This document shows positions 54,177-61,468 of a stretch of DNA of 61,468 bases, in pieces (the first letter of the stretch is position 1; every line of letters begins with the position of its first letter). Origin of the DNA: a virus; the IMG/VR virus record IMGVR_UViG_3300012924_000002, positions 1-61,468 of that record, one strand, 5' to 3'. The notes below the pieces were generated by a model. The model saw only the letters and a list, made by a program, of their open reading frames with translations, ran no database searches and had not been told where the DNA came from. A program made the translations under genes and the position numbers.

Positions 54177-57100
54177 TAGCCCCCCCTCGTGTAGATGCGC
54201 GTCTGTCGCCCTGCAGCGTAGTTACCTGCCCCGATCGCGTTGGACATCTCCCGCCCGATGATCCGGCCGAGGGCTTCAAGGTCGGCGGGGTGCCAACGCA
54301 TCGGCTGCCCGGCGGACCCCGGGTCGCTGAGGTGTTCGGGCCGCCCCAACCCGTTGTAGATCAGGTTGTGTCCCCGGGCCAGGGTTACCGAGCCGAAATC
54401 CGCGCGGGCGATCTTCGCCAGCTCGACGAGCCCTCCCCGTGCCCGTGCTACACCCGAGTTGGCGAACTCGGTAGTGCGCCGGGCGGACGCCCCGACGTGC
54501 ACGCCGCGGGAACCGGTCGACTCGAACGGAAGGCCACCGATCATGCCCGCCATGTGCCCCACCGACGCCGACGCCGGCCGCTGCCCGGGGTGCGACCACC
54601 CGGCCACGAGCGGGCCTATCTTCGCGCTGGTGTTGAACCACTTACCCGGCAGTGACTCCGTGGAGAAGGTGTGATCGTACGGGTTGTGCCCTTTGAGCAC
54701 GTTGTAGACCGCGGAGACGATACCGGAGCAGTCGTAGCCGCCAGGCCCGGCCGAGGCCCACACGTAAGGCTTGCCGGCCTGCGCCCGCACGAAGTTCTGC
54801 GCAGCCTGGATGTTCCCGGAACCGATCCCGGAGCCGCCGCCCCACGACGTCGCCCACTTGAACAGGCCGTCGATCAGCTTGTGACCCATCCCGGTCAGTA
54901 CCTGCTTGAACAGGCCGCCGCCCGGGATCGCACCCATGGCGCTTTCGAGCGGACTCTTGATCGCCTTGATCGGGTTCGACAGCGCGTCCCACACGTTGGA
55001 AAGGAAGCCGACGAGGCCGCCCTTCGAGAATGCCCACCCTTCCGACCCGTCGCCTGGGTACTGGGTGGGTTGCCGGCCGATCCGCTTCGCAGCCTCAGTG
55101 GGGCCGCCGCGCATACCCGCGTTGATCCATTGCAGTAATGGCAGTGCCTTGGCCGTGTCACGCGCGTTGACGATGAACTCGCCGGTCGCGACCTTGATGT
55201 TGGAGATCACTTTCCCGGCACCGTTGGTCAACCAGGCCAGCCGGTTGTCACGGCTCGACGGCGCGCCCGGAATCTGGCCGCCCTCCTCGAAGCCCCCGAT
55301 TTTGTCGATCGTCGGGGTGTGGAAGACCTTCGCCAGCTTGTTGAAACCCCCGATCAGGGGATTGATGACGCTGTTCACTACGAACGTGACAGGTGCCTTC
55401 GCGACGGCCTTCAGCCCGGACCAGATCTTGCCGATGGCGGTGACGGTGTTACGGAAGCTCTGGACCAGGCCATGCTCCATGTAGGTGCCTAGCTGCTGGA
55501 AGATGCCGCGCAGGAACGACACCACCGTGGAGATGGTGCCCTTGATGCCGTTCCAAACCGGCTGAATGATCGTGTGCCACAGCCATAGGAACTGGGGTGC
55601 CATCACGGTGCGGAACCAGCCCATCCAGGCGGACAGTATCCCGCGGATGAAGTTGACGGCCGTGCTGATCGCCGACTGGATGCCGTGCCACACGGGGGCG
55701 ACGACGTTCTTCCACACCCACACGTATGTCGGTGCCAGCACGTTGCGGATGTAGGCAACGACCAGGGCGATGGCCAACTGGATTATCGCAGACGCAGCCT
55801 GGATGATCCGCTGAATGCCGTGCCACACAGGTTCGATCTGGGTGTGCCACAGCCACATCGCGCCCGCTGCGATACCGTCCCACACGGCCCGAATGATGGG
55901 CCACAGCGTGTTCGTGAACCACGAGGCGACCGCCCCGACGGCAGCCCTGATGCCGTTCCACGTCCCGATGACGACGTCGCGGAACGTCTGCGAATGCTTC
56001 CACGCGAAGATCAGCCCGGCGACGAGGGCTGCCAGGGCGACCACGACGATACCGATCGGGTTCGCGGTCAGCGCGGCGTTCAACACCCACTGCACCGCTG
56101 CCCACACCTTCGTGACCGCCTGAACGATGTTGATCTGCGCGATGTATTTGACAAGCCCGCCGGCCGCTTCGACGGCCAGCACCGCGGCATGCACCTTCGT
56201 GACCGCGACCAGCGCTGCCATCACCCCCAGCAGGGTGATGGTGACGTCGCGGTGCCTCGTGAACCATCCAACGATGGAGGACACCAGTGGGATAACGGTC
56301 TTGAACGCGTTGACGAGATCCACAGCGATGGCGTGGGTGACCGACTCGATCTTAGGCAGCATGCCCTTGAGCTGCTCAGCGACACGCGTGAACCCGTTCT
56401 CGGCCTCCGACGCGATCGGGTTGCCTTTGAGAATCTGCACGACGTTGCCGATCGTCGCGCCCACGTTCTCGATGGCCCCCATGAAGCCTTTCGAGGTAAC
56501 CGCGCCCGTCTTGAACGCGCCGACCATCGTCACGACAGTTTTCGACATCCACGCCAGGGCGGACGATGCCGCCGTCGCGGCCTTCGGCAGGAAGTTCTCC
56601 ATCATCGGCACCAGCGGCTTGATGGCGTTCGCCAGGCCAATAGCGACGGTGTCCTTCAACGTCGACCAAACCCCGGCGAGGGTCTGCGACTGCCTCGCCA
56701 TCGCCCCGCCGTAGTCCTTCTCCATCTGCTTCTGCAGGGCCGGGAGGACGTCCTTCGACAGCAGCTGCCCGTGCGAGATCATCGCTTGCAGAGCCGGGAC
56801 GGGCTTGTGCATCGCCTCCGACATAAGCTTCCAGATTGGCAGCCCGTTGTTCATCAGCTGGTTCATGTCGCCGAGCTTGATTTTCCCGGCCGAAATCGAC
56901 TGGCTGACAGCGATCATGATCCGCTGGAATGCGTCCTGCTGGATGCCCAGAGCACCCGCTGCGTCGCCGAACGCCGTCAGCGTCGGGATGACCTGCTTCG
57001 CCGACACGCCCACACCCAGCAAAGTGCGGGACGCCTCGATCAGGCCGGGTAGCTCGAACGGTGTCGCAGCCGCAAACTTCTGCAGCTGCGACAGGAACGC

Positions 57101-57337
57101 CGACGCCTTCTTGCCCGAGCCCAGCATCGTCTCGAAGCCGACCTGAGCCTGTTCCAGGCTGGCAGCCGATTTGATACCGAACGACACCAGGCCGGCCAGC
57201 CCGACCCCGGTCACCGCGGCGGTGAGAGAGCCCATCATCCCGGCTGCGCGCCCGGCGAACCCCTTCACCGTCGACTCGAACTTGCCGAAGTCGGGGAGGA
57301 CGACCACGGACGCGTTAGCGATCGGCCGGACCGGCAT
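54176..57337 (-). CDS. Tape measure protein with NlpC/P60 domain
   Basis: 1053 aa. Begins with the usual tape-measure start (ANASVVVLPDFGKFESTVKG, then GSLTAAVTGVGLAGLVSFGI). Residues about 340-640 contain hydrophobic segments and repeated W-x(2)-I-x-PVW-x-GI units. Residues about 845-975 form an NlpC/P60 peptidase: GGYDCSGIVSAVY (Cys near 868) and SVGHMAGMIGG (His near 927). It sets tail length and may open the peptidoglycan during DNA entry. Confidence 0.9.
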   Translation of the reverse strand: MPVRPIANASVVVLPDFGKFESTVKGFAGRAAGMMGSLTAAVTGVGLAGLVSFGIKSAASLEQAQVGFETMLGSGKKASAFLSQLQKFAAATPFELPGLIEASRTLLGVGVSAKQVIPTLTAFGDAAGALGIQQDAFQRIMIAVSQSISAGKIKLGDMNQLMNNGLPIWKLMSEAMHKPVPALQAMISHGQLLSKDVLPALQKQMEKDYGGAMARQSQTLAGVWSTLKDTVAIGLANAIKPLVPMMENFLPKAATAASSALAWMSKTVVTMVGAFKTGAVTSKGFMGAIENVGATIGNVVQILKGNPIASEAENGFTRVAEQLKGMLPKIESVTHAIAVDLVNAFKTVIPLVSSIVGWFTRHRDVTITLLGVMAALVAVTKVHAAVLAVEAAGGLVKYIAQINIVQAVTKVWAAVQWVLNAALTANPIGIVVVALAALVAGLIFAWKHSQTFRDVVIGTWNGIRAAVGAVASWFTNTLWPIIRAVWDGIAAGAMWLWHTQIEPVWHGIQRIIQAASAIIQLAIALVVAYIRNVLAPTYVWVWKNVVAPVWHGIQSAISTAVNFIRGILSAWMGWFRTVMAPQFLWLWHTIIQPVWNGIKGTISTVVSFLRGIFQQLGTYMEHGLVQSFRNTVTAIGKIWSGLKAVAKAPVTFVVNSVINPLIGGFNKLAKVFHTPTIDKIGGFEEGGQIPGAPSSRDNRLAWLTNGAGKVISNIKVATGEFIVNARDTAKALPLLQWINAGMRGGPTEAAKRIGRQPTQYPGDGSEGWAFSKGGLVGFLSNVWDALSNPIKAIKSPLESAMGAIPGGGLFKQVLTGMGHKLIDGLFKWATSWGGGSGIGSGNIQAAQNFVRAQAGKPYVWASAGPGGYDCSGIVSAVYNVLKGHNPYDHTFSTESLPGKWFNTSAKIGPLVAGWSHPGQRPASASVGHMAGMIGGLPFESTGSRGVHVGASARRTTEFANSGVARARGGLVELAKIARADFGSVTLARGHNLIYNGLGRPEHLSDPGSAGQPMRWHPADLEALGRIIGREMSNAIGAGNYAAGRQTRIYTRGG

Positions 57338-58223
57338 TACCGCATCACCCCGATCAGCTCCATCAGTTCGGCGTCTTCAGACTTCATGCCCGCGGCCTCC
57401 GGCTTCGACAGGAGCCACTGCTGGAACTCCTGCACGACCTCTTCGGGGGTGGGTATTTTGCTGCTGTCCTCCAGGTGCGGCGCCAGGGTCATCATGGTGA
57501 GCGCCTGCCGTTCCAGGGCTTCCACCTGCACCGCGTACGACAAGTCGCACACGGCGCGCAGACTCAGCCCGAAACGCTCCCGGAGAGAACGGGTTCGCGG
57601 CTGACGTCCACTCCATGGGCTTCCGCCACCATTGCCACCTGCGCGGCCATAGCCACCCCCACCCCGGTCCCCATCGCCTCGAAGCGTTCGATCTGCGCCA
57701 TGTAGCGGTCGCGTAGTCCCGCGTTCGGGGTGTCCGGCTCGAATGCAGCAGGAGGCGAGTACGGCGTGATTTCGGACCGCCCATCCGCAGAGGCGGAAGG
57801 CGGTCCAGTAGGGTTTTCGGTCACCCCCTCGATGACCTTCCACATCAGGTTCATGGTCTCTTCGGCGGTCTGCCGGTGGGCACGCACCGACGCCCAGAAA
57901 TCTTCGAAGTCGTCGACGTGCAAGTTTTTGCGCACAAACTTTTTGATGATGGACATCGAAGCCGGGTCGTTCGGCTTGAGCTGCTCACTCGCCTCGGCGA
58001 AGTCGATGACGTCCAGCTCAGACAGATCAGGGTGCACCCTGAACGAGCGACCGAAGTAGCTGAACGAGGCGGTCAGAGGTGCCCGTTCCGTCCCGCCCAG
58101 CTCCCCGAGCTCGATGACCTCCCCGCGGCGTATCGGCTCCGTCGTGACCTGCTGCTGGCGTGGGCGCACATCGCCCTGGTAGTAGCTGCCCGCGCTCCTG
58201 CGACGACCCTTGCTTCGTGACAT
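57337..58223 (-). CDS. Tail assembly chaperone fusion (programmed -1 frameshift product)
   Basis: The first frame (ATG 58223 to the stop at 57564) and a second frame open from about 57843 to 57337 overlap. The second frame continues RTRSLRERFGLSLRAVCDLSYA...EVVQEFQQWLL, the usual C-terminal half of actinophage chaperones, and has no ribosome site of its own. The change of register is -1. A G-rich stretch near 57652-57662 (GTG GGG GTG GCT) is one possible slip site; it is not a canonical heptamer, so the exact position is uncertain. Confidence 0.7.
57564..58223 (-). CDS. Tail assembly chaperone, unshifted form
   Basis: 219 aa from ATG 58223. Basic start (MSRSKGRRRSAG), then SYFGRSFRVHPDLSELDVID and ASVRAHRQTAEETMNLMWKV, typical of the G-like chaperone lying between the major tail and tape measure genes. 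It coats the tape measure protein during tail assembly. Confidence 0.82.
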   Translation of the reverse strand: MSRSKGRRRSAGSYYQGDVRPRQQQVTTEPIRRGEVIELGELGGTERAPLTASFSYFGRSFRVHPDLSELDVIDFAEASEQLKPNDPASMSIIKKFVRKNLHVDDFEDFWASVRAHRQTAEETMNLMWKVIEGVTENPTGPPSASADGRSEITPYSPPAAFEPDTPNAGLRDRYMAQIERFEAMGTGVGVAMAAQVAMVAEAHGVDVSREPVLSGSVSG

Positions 58224-58256
58224 GACTGTTCGCGCCTCCCGGACGCTGGTAGGGAC

Positions 58257-58295
58257 GCCCCCGGCGTCCGCTCGGCTCGTCGGATCGCCGGGGGC
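58257..58295. terminator. Hairpin GCCCCCGGCG / CGCCGGGGGC after the major tail gene
   Basis: 10-bp arms 58257-58266 and 58286-58295. Would reduce read-through from the highly expressed major tail gene into the chaperone genes. Confidence 0.65.
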
Positions 58296-58332
58296 TGTGT
58301 TCGCTTTCTGGCAGACGTGCAAGCCGAGTGCG

Positions 58333-58917
58333 TCAGTTCCCGAGCCGACTAGTGCCGGCCGAGTAGACCTCGAAGATGTTGCTCGAAGCGTCGATCTCGA
58401 AGCGGAACTCGCACGGCACGACCGCGAAGTCCGGGGCCTTCTTGAACGCCGACTGGATCTCGTTGACCTGCACCGTCTGGTACATGAAGATCCGCATCGT
58501 CGCGTCCAACGACTGCCACAGCAGGGCGGACCGGGTCTCCTGCCCGACAGTCGGGGGCACCCACTTGGAGATCAAGCTGGCGCCGGACCCGGACACGGTG
58601 GAAAGGCTGCCGCCGTTCAGGCCCCGCTGGATGTTCTTCAGCGTGAAATCGGCCAGGTTGAACGCGAACGAACCCTGACGGGAAGTGGTGCGCCACTTCA
58701 CCGGGTCGTAGAACTCGGCGACGTTGATAGCCTCGATCGACTGCGAGTAGGTGAACGTGTAGCCAGCCTCCGTCGCGCCGATCTCGTACCACGATGCTGA
58801 AGGCGAGTCGGTGAACACGGAACCCGCTGCGACGCTCGAAGGGAACGCCGTGCCGGCCGGGGCATGCCACAGGAACCCCGGGTCGATCATCATGTTCGGG
58901 GTGAGGGTCGTAGGCAT
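58333..58917 (-). CDS. Major tail protein
   Basis: 194 aa. FLWHAPAGTAFPSSVAAGSV, WYEIGATEAGYTFTYSQSIE, VAEFYDPVKWRTTSRQGSFA and a long C-terminal strand region are typical of actinophage major tail tube proteins. Position before the frameshifted chaperone and tape measure agrees. Confidence 0.88.
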   Translation of the reverse strand: MPTTLTPNMMIDPGFLWHAPAGTAFPSSVAAGSVFTDSPSASWYEIGATEAGYTFTYSQSIEAINVAEFYDPVKWRTTSRQGSFAFNLADFTLKNIQRGLNGGSLSTVSGSGASLISKWVPPTVGQETRSALLWQSLDATMRIFMYQTVQVNEIQSAFKKAPDFAVVPCEFRFEIDASSNIFEVYSAGTSRLGN

Positions 58918-59465
58918 TACTCGGCGTCCTTTCCGGCCTGGCCACGCTTCGCCGCGGGCTGCTTAGCGTCAGCGGCCGAACTGCGAGGCCCGTCGGTTGC
59001 CGGCGTGATGACCGGACCGTGAACGCCTTCGGTGTCGAGGTGCGCCGCCCCACCCCGCGGGTCCAGAGCCGCGGGGTGCAGCTCAGGCGCCAGAGGCTTC
59101 CGGCGTTGATAGTGCGGGTTCGCCTTGTCGAACTCTTCGTCCGACGCGAACACCTTTCCTACCCTCGCCAGCTCCGGGGTCGCGACCCGGACGATGAGTT
59201 CCTGCTCCCACAGCTTGTAACGGATCACGTGTTCCAGCGGGACCGCTGCACCGGGGACGAACGCCAGAGCGTTGCCGATGGTGATCGGTGCGATCGCCGC
59301 GAACTGCCCCCACGCCTCGCGCTGCGCAGCACGTCGGGCCTCGAACGTGGTGATCGCTTCGGGGTCTGCCGCCGTGGGTCCGTGCGGAAGCCCGGCAGCG
59401 TGGCCTTGCGTCATGACGGAGCGCTGAAGCTCCATCAGTTCCTGATCGGCGTCTGACATCGCCAT
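58917..59465 (-). CDS. Hypothetical protein between tail terminator and major tail genes
   Basis: 182 aa from ATG 59465 behind GGGAGG. Helical start, then WGQFAAIAPITIGNALAFVP and VIRYKLWEQELIVRVATPEL, with a disordered acidic/Ala-rich end. No family recognised; position suggests a tail or head-tail role. Confidence 0.6.
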   Translation of the reverse strand: MAMSDADQELMELQRSVMTQGHAAGLPHGPTAADPEAITTFEARRAAQREAWGQFAAIAPITIGNALAFVPGAAVPLEHVIRYKLWEQELIVRVATPELARVGKVFASDEEFDKANPHYQRRKPLAPELHPAALDPRGGAAHLDTEGVHGPVITPATDGPRSSAADAKQPAAKRGQAGKDAE

Positions 59466-59484
59466 GCCGCCGCTACCTCCCTGG

Positions 59485-59784
59485 CTAGACGTACCGGATC
59501 TTTGCAATGGCCGGGTCGGCCCAATGCGTCCGGGACTGCTGAATCCCCATGTAGTAGTGCGCTTCGTCCCACCCGGCCTCGCCGGTCCAGCCCTGCACGG
59601 CCAGAGCCGTGTCCGAGGCAATCGACCCGCGGCCGGCCCCCGTCTTCACGGGGGCGTCGGAGCGCAGGCCCGCGGCGATGTCCGCCACCCGCTCTTTGAG
59701 CCATTCGCGCATCTCAGGCGAGCGGGCTATCTGCAACCCGGCGCCCGGGATCGGGGTCACCCTGTACTCGGCGCGGTTCGTCAA
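59485..59784 (-). CDS. HK97 gp10-like head-tail protein
   Basis: 99 aa from TTG 59784 (TTGA overlap). LKERVADIAAGLRSDAPVKT, SIASDTALAVQGWTGEAGWD, AHYYMGIQQSRTHW follow the HK97 gp10 minor protein pattern. It helps to join head and tail. Confidence 0.75.
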   Translation of the reverse strand: MTNRAEYRVTPIPGAGLQIARSPEMREWLKERVADIAAGLRSDAPVKTGAGRGSIASDTALAVQGWTGEAGWDEAHYYMGIQQSRTHWADPAIAKIRYV

Positions 59785-60269
59785 TTGGTCATCAGCTCCG
59801 CCTGGAAGACCAGCGACGCGAGGCCGGTAACCGACGGTTCCGGGTGTGGCGTGACCGCGGTCGGCCACTGCAACACCTCGTACAGGTAGAGGTCACCCAG
59901 CGACCGATCGACCAGCGGGTCACCGTCGATCACCGCCTTCGCGACCGCGTTGCACAGCTGACTCGTCAACAGGTCGACGTCGCCGACGTCCTCATCTGCT
60001 TCGCCCGGCTGATACACCCGGATGCGGATCTCGCAAGCCACCGACTCCGTGCAGGTGGTCCGCTCCGCTGTGGTGATCTGCCGGGTGGAGCGGACCGGGG
60101 TGCCGTACACGCAGATACGGTCCGGCTCGGCGGGCAGGATCGGGTTCACCTGCACCCCCGAACTGGTAAGCATCTCGGCGCCGGCCGGCGGCGGGATCGA
60201 ACCCGTATTGATGGCCTGAAGCCGGGCCATCACCGACCGTTTCAGGGCGAACGCGAGGATCGTCGTCAC
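59781..60269 (-). CDS. Tail terminator/connector protein (putative)
   Basis: 162 aa from GTG 60269. NPILPAEPDRICVYGTPVRS, EIRIRVYQPGEADEDVGDVD, LLTSQLCNAVAKAVIDGDPL is the alpha/beta layout of gpU-like tail terminators. Lies between the connector and gp10-like genes. Confidence 0.65.
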   Translation of the reverse strand: MTTILAFALKRSVMARLQAINTGSIPPPAGAEMLTSSGVQVNPILPAEPDRICVYGTPVRSTRQITTAERTTCTESVACEIRIRVYQPGEADEDVGDVDLLTSQLCNAVAKAVIDGDPLVDRSLGDLYLYEVLQWPTAVTPHPEPSVTGLASLVFQAELMTN

Positions 60270-60273
60270 GTCA

Positions 60274-61176
60274 TCACCCGAAACCCGGGCGCGGTGACGG
60301 GTGCCGCGAGTACGCAGCGTCAACCGAGGGGATGCCCGTCGACCACTGCGACTCGCTGGCCAGTGAGACGACACCGATCTCCGAGGTTTGCAGACGCTCC
60401 GAACGGTCCGGCAGCGGGCTGCGTGACTTGCGCTCGAACATCAGCGACTTCCAGCGCAGCTTCGAACCGCGCACAATGTCCGGGTCCGGCCGGTCCTGGC
60501 CATGCTCGTACTCGACGACGATGTTTCCGATCCCCCACGGCCACACTGAGCCGAAGCCGCCGCCCCAGAACCACCACCATTCGGTGCCCGGCCGGATGAT
60601 GCCCAACCGGTCCGGGCCGATCGCGTCCACGCGGGCCTGGTCCCACGCCACCCCGTTGACGGTCACCGCCCGGACCTTGCGGATGTAGGGCCACCGAAGC
60701 CGCAGGTGTCGCTGCTGGGGGTGACCGTCCAGCCGCTCCCGCTCGAAACGGGGGACGAACGCCTGGCGGCAGATGTTCTCGCATTCGACCTCGACCTGCG
60801 TGCGCACCTCGATCACGTCCGCGGTCGGGTAACGGGTGATGTTCGTGAACGTAGTGTCGATCTGCCGGGCCTCGGAAAGCCCGAAGTAGTAGCCGCCGAC
60901 CACCTCGATCACATCCTGATCGAGGACTAGGGCATCACCGCCGACCGTCAACGCCCACGAGACGGGCAGCCGGTCCAGGATGTCGGAGCCGTTGAACGTG
61001 AACGTGTACACCTGGTTGGCGTCGGGGCCAGTCGCGTTGCCGGTCTGAACAACCGTGCCGTCCTCCCGGGTGATGGTCACCGTGACGACGCCCGTCGCGG
61101 AGGTCGCTACCTCGTCGAGGTAGAACGTCCGCGAGAGCGTCGTCTTAGCGGTGCGCAGCACCCGGAGGGTCGACAC
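60274..61176 (-). CDS. Head-tail connector protein
   Basis: 300 aa from GTG 61176. N-terminal beta domain (VVTVTITREDGTVVQTGNAT), then the connector core: SEARQIDTTFTNITRYPTAD, VEVECENICRQAFVPRFERE, LRWPYIRKVRAVTVNGVAWD. This sequence style is shared by gp6-like adaptor proteins of actinophages. It sits between the head genes and the tail genes. Confidence 0.78.
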   Translation of the reverse strand: MSTLRVLRTAKTTLSRTFYLDEVATSATGVVTVTITREDGTVVQTGNATGPDANQVYTFTFNGSDILDRLPVSWALTVGGDALVLDQDVIEVVGGYYFGLSEARQIDTTFTNITRYPTADVIEVRTQVEVECENICRQAFVPRFERERLDGHPQQRHLRLRWPYIRKVRAVTVNGVAWDQARVDAIGPDRLGIIRPGTEWWWFWGGGFGSVWPWGIGNIVVEYEHGQDRPDPDIVRGSKLRWKSLMFERKSRSPLPDRSERLQTSEIGVVSLASESQWSTGIPSVDAAYSRHPSPRPGFG

Positions 61177-61179
61177 AGC

Positions 61180-61468
61180 TCAGCTCGTCTGCTGCTTGCC
61201 GCTGCGTGAAGTCCGACCGGATGTCCCCAGCTCCGTGCGAGCTTTCGCGTCTGCCTCGGCCTTGTCCGCGGCAGCCTTCGCGTCCGCCCGAGCCTTCGCC
61301 CCAACGTCCTCGCCAACGGTCATACCGCCTGCCGGGTTCGCGTTGACGTCGGAATCGGAGACCACGTCGCCGGACTCGGCCTCCTGGTCGGCCTGCGCCG
61401 GGCGCAGGTAGGTGGACAGGCCAGCTGCCGCCTCAGCCCGCTTGTGGGCTGCGATCTCCAGCTGAACA
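61180..61468 (-). CDS. Head protein, C-terminal part (gene crosses the contig junction)
   Basis: Continuation of the gene that starts at 224. The C-terminal part (AKARADAKAAADKAEADAKA) is a repetitive Ala/Asp/Lys helix, probably coiled coil, and ends GSTRSGKQQTS-like with a TGA at 61180. Scaffold-like composition; exact role unknown. Confidence 0.85.
   Translation of the reverse strand, partial: VQLEIAAHKRAEAAAGLSTYLRPAQADQEAESGDVVSDSDVNANPAGGMTVGEDVGAKARADAKAAADKAEADAKARTELGTSGRTSRSGKQQTS
61346..61468. repeat. Direct terminal repeat, right copy
   Basis: Exact second copy of bases 1-123. Removing it gives a 61,345-bp circle. Confidence 0.97.

Noticed and set aside
55685-57052. 455-aa plus-strand ORF
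   Set aside because: Antisense shadow of the tape measure gene, low-complexity Arg/Asp/His composition.

Overview
This 61,468-base window looks like one complete, circularly closed genome of a tailed (siphovirus-type) actinobacteriophage. The first 123 bases are repeated exactly at the end (1-123 = 61346-61468), so the unique length is 61,345 bp and one head gene runs across the junction. High GC, abundant GTG/TTG starts, 1-4 bp gene overlaps, an HK97-type head module, a GH25 lysin and a BldC/DUF2637/FtsK-like cassette typical of Streptomyces-type plasmids point to an actinobacterial host. The exact genus cannot be read from the sequence. No integrase, transposase, DNA polymerase or CRISPR array was seen.

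Layout. (1) The late structural operon is on the minus strand and runs from 9.1 kb down through position 1 and on from 61.3 to 50.3 kb: papain-like peptidase, SNase-like protein, small and large terminase, portal, a double-domain head protease, major capsid, decoration protein, head-tail connectors, major tail protein, frameshifted tail chaperone, tape measure with an NlpC/P60 domain, distal tail proteins and a holin. (2) 9.26-13.38 kb, plus strand: small zinc-ribbon, membrane and lipoprotein genes. (3) 13.8-26.6 kb, mostly minus: unknown genes, holin-like membrane proteins, GH25 endolysin, HNH nuclease, a repeat-rich tail protein, further structural proteins, a permuted papain-like protein and a phage-encoded globin. 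(4) 27.3-35.3 kb, minus: replication and recombination genes (RepA-like ATPase, MazG, RuvC, DUF3310, CsrA, ERF, Cas4/RecB-like nuclease, TopoVI-A/TOPRIM-like protein). (5) 35.3-41.7 kb, minus: a string of small genes separated by tRNA T-arm-like elements. (6) 42.0-50.3 kb, plus: lipoprotein, DUF2637 protein, FtsK/TraB-like translocase, BldC-like regulator and small membrane proteins.

The most striking result is that the phage encodes its own CsrA (31455-31628, 57 aa), overlapping the ERF recombinase gene. Ten genes, almost all in the 37-42 kb early region, have Shine-Dalgarno sequences placed in the loop of a small hairpin with a GGA core. The stem sequences differ between genes while pairing is kept, which is how CsrA targets look. 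I infer a phage-borne CsrA regulon. A second shared layer is a 19-bp dyad (GTMACGCG-N3-CGCGTTAC) lying directly on -10 boxes in front of several early operons on both strands. A third is a very dense TTCGC/GCGAA word cluster around the DUF2637 gene and the N-terminal part of the FtsK-like gene.
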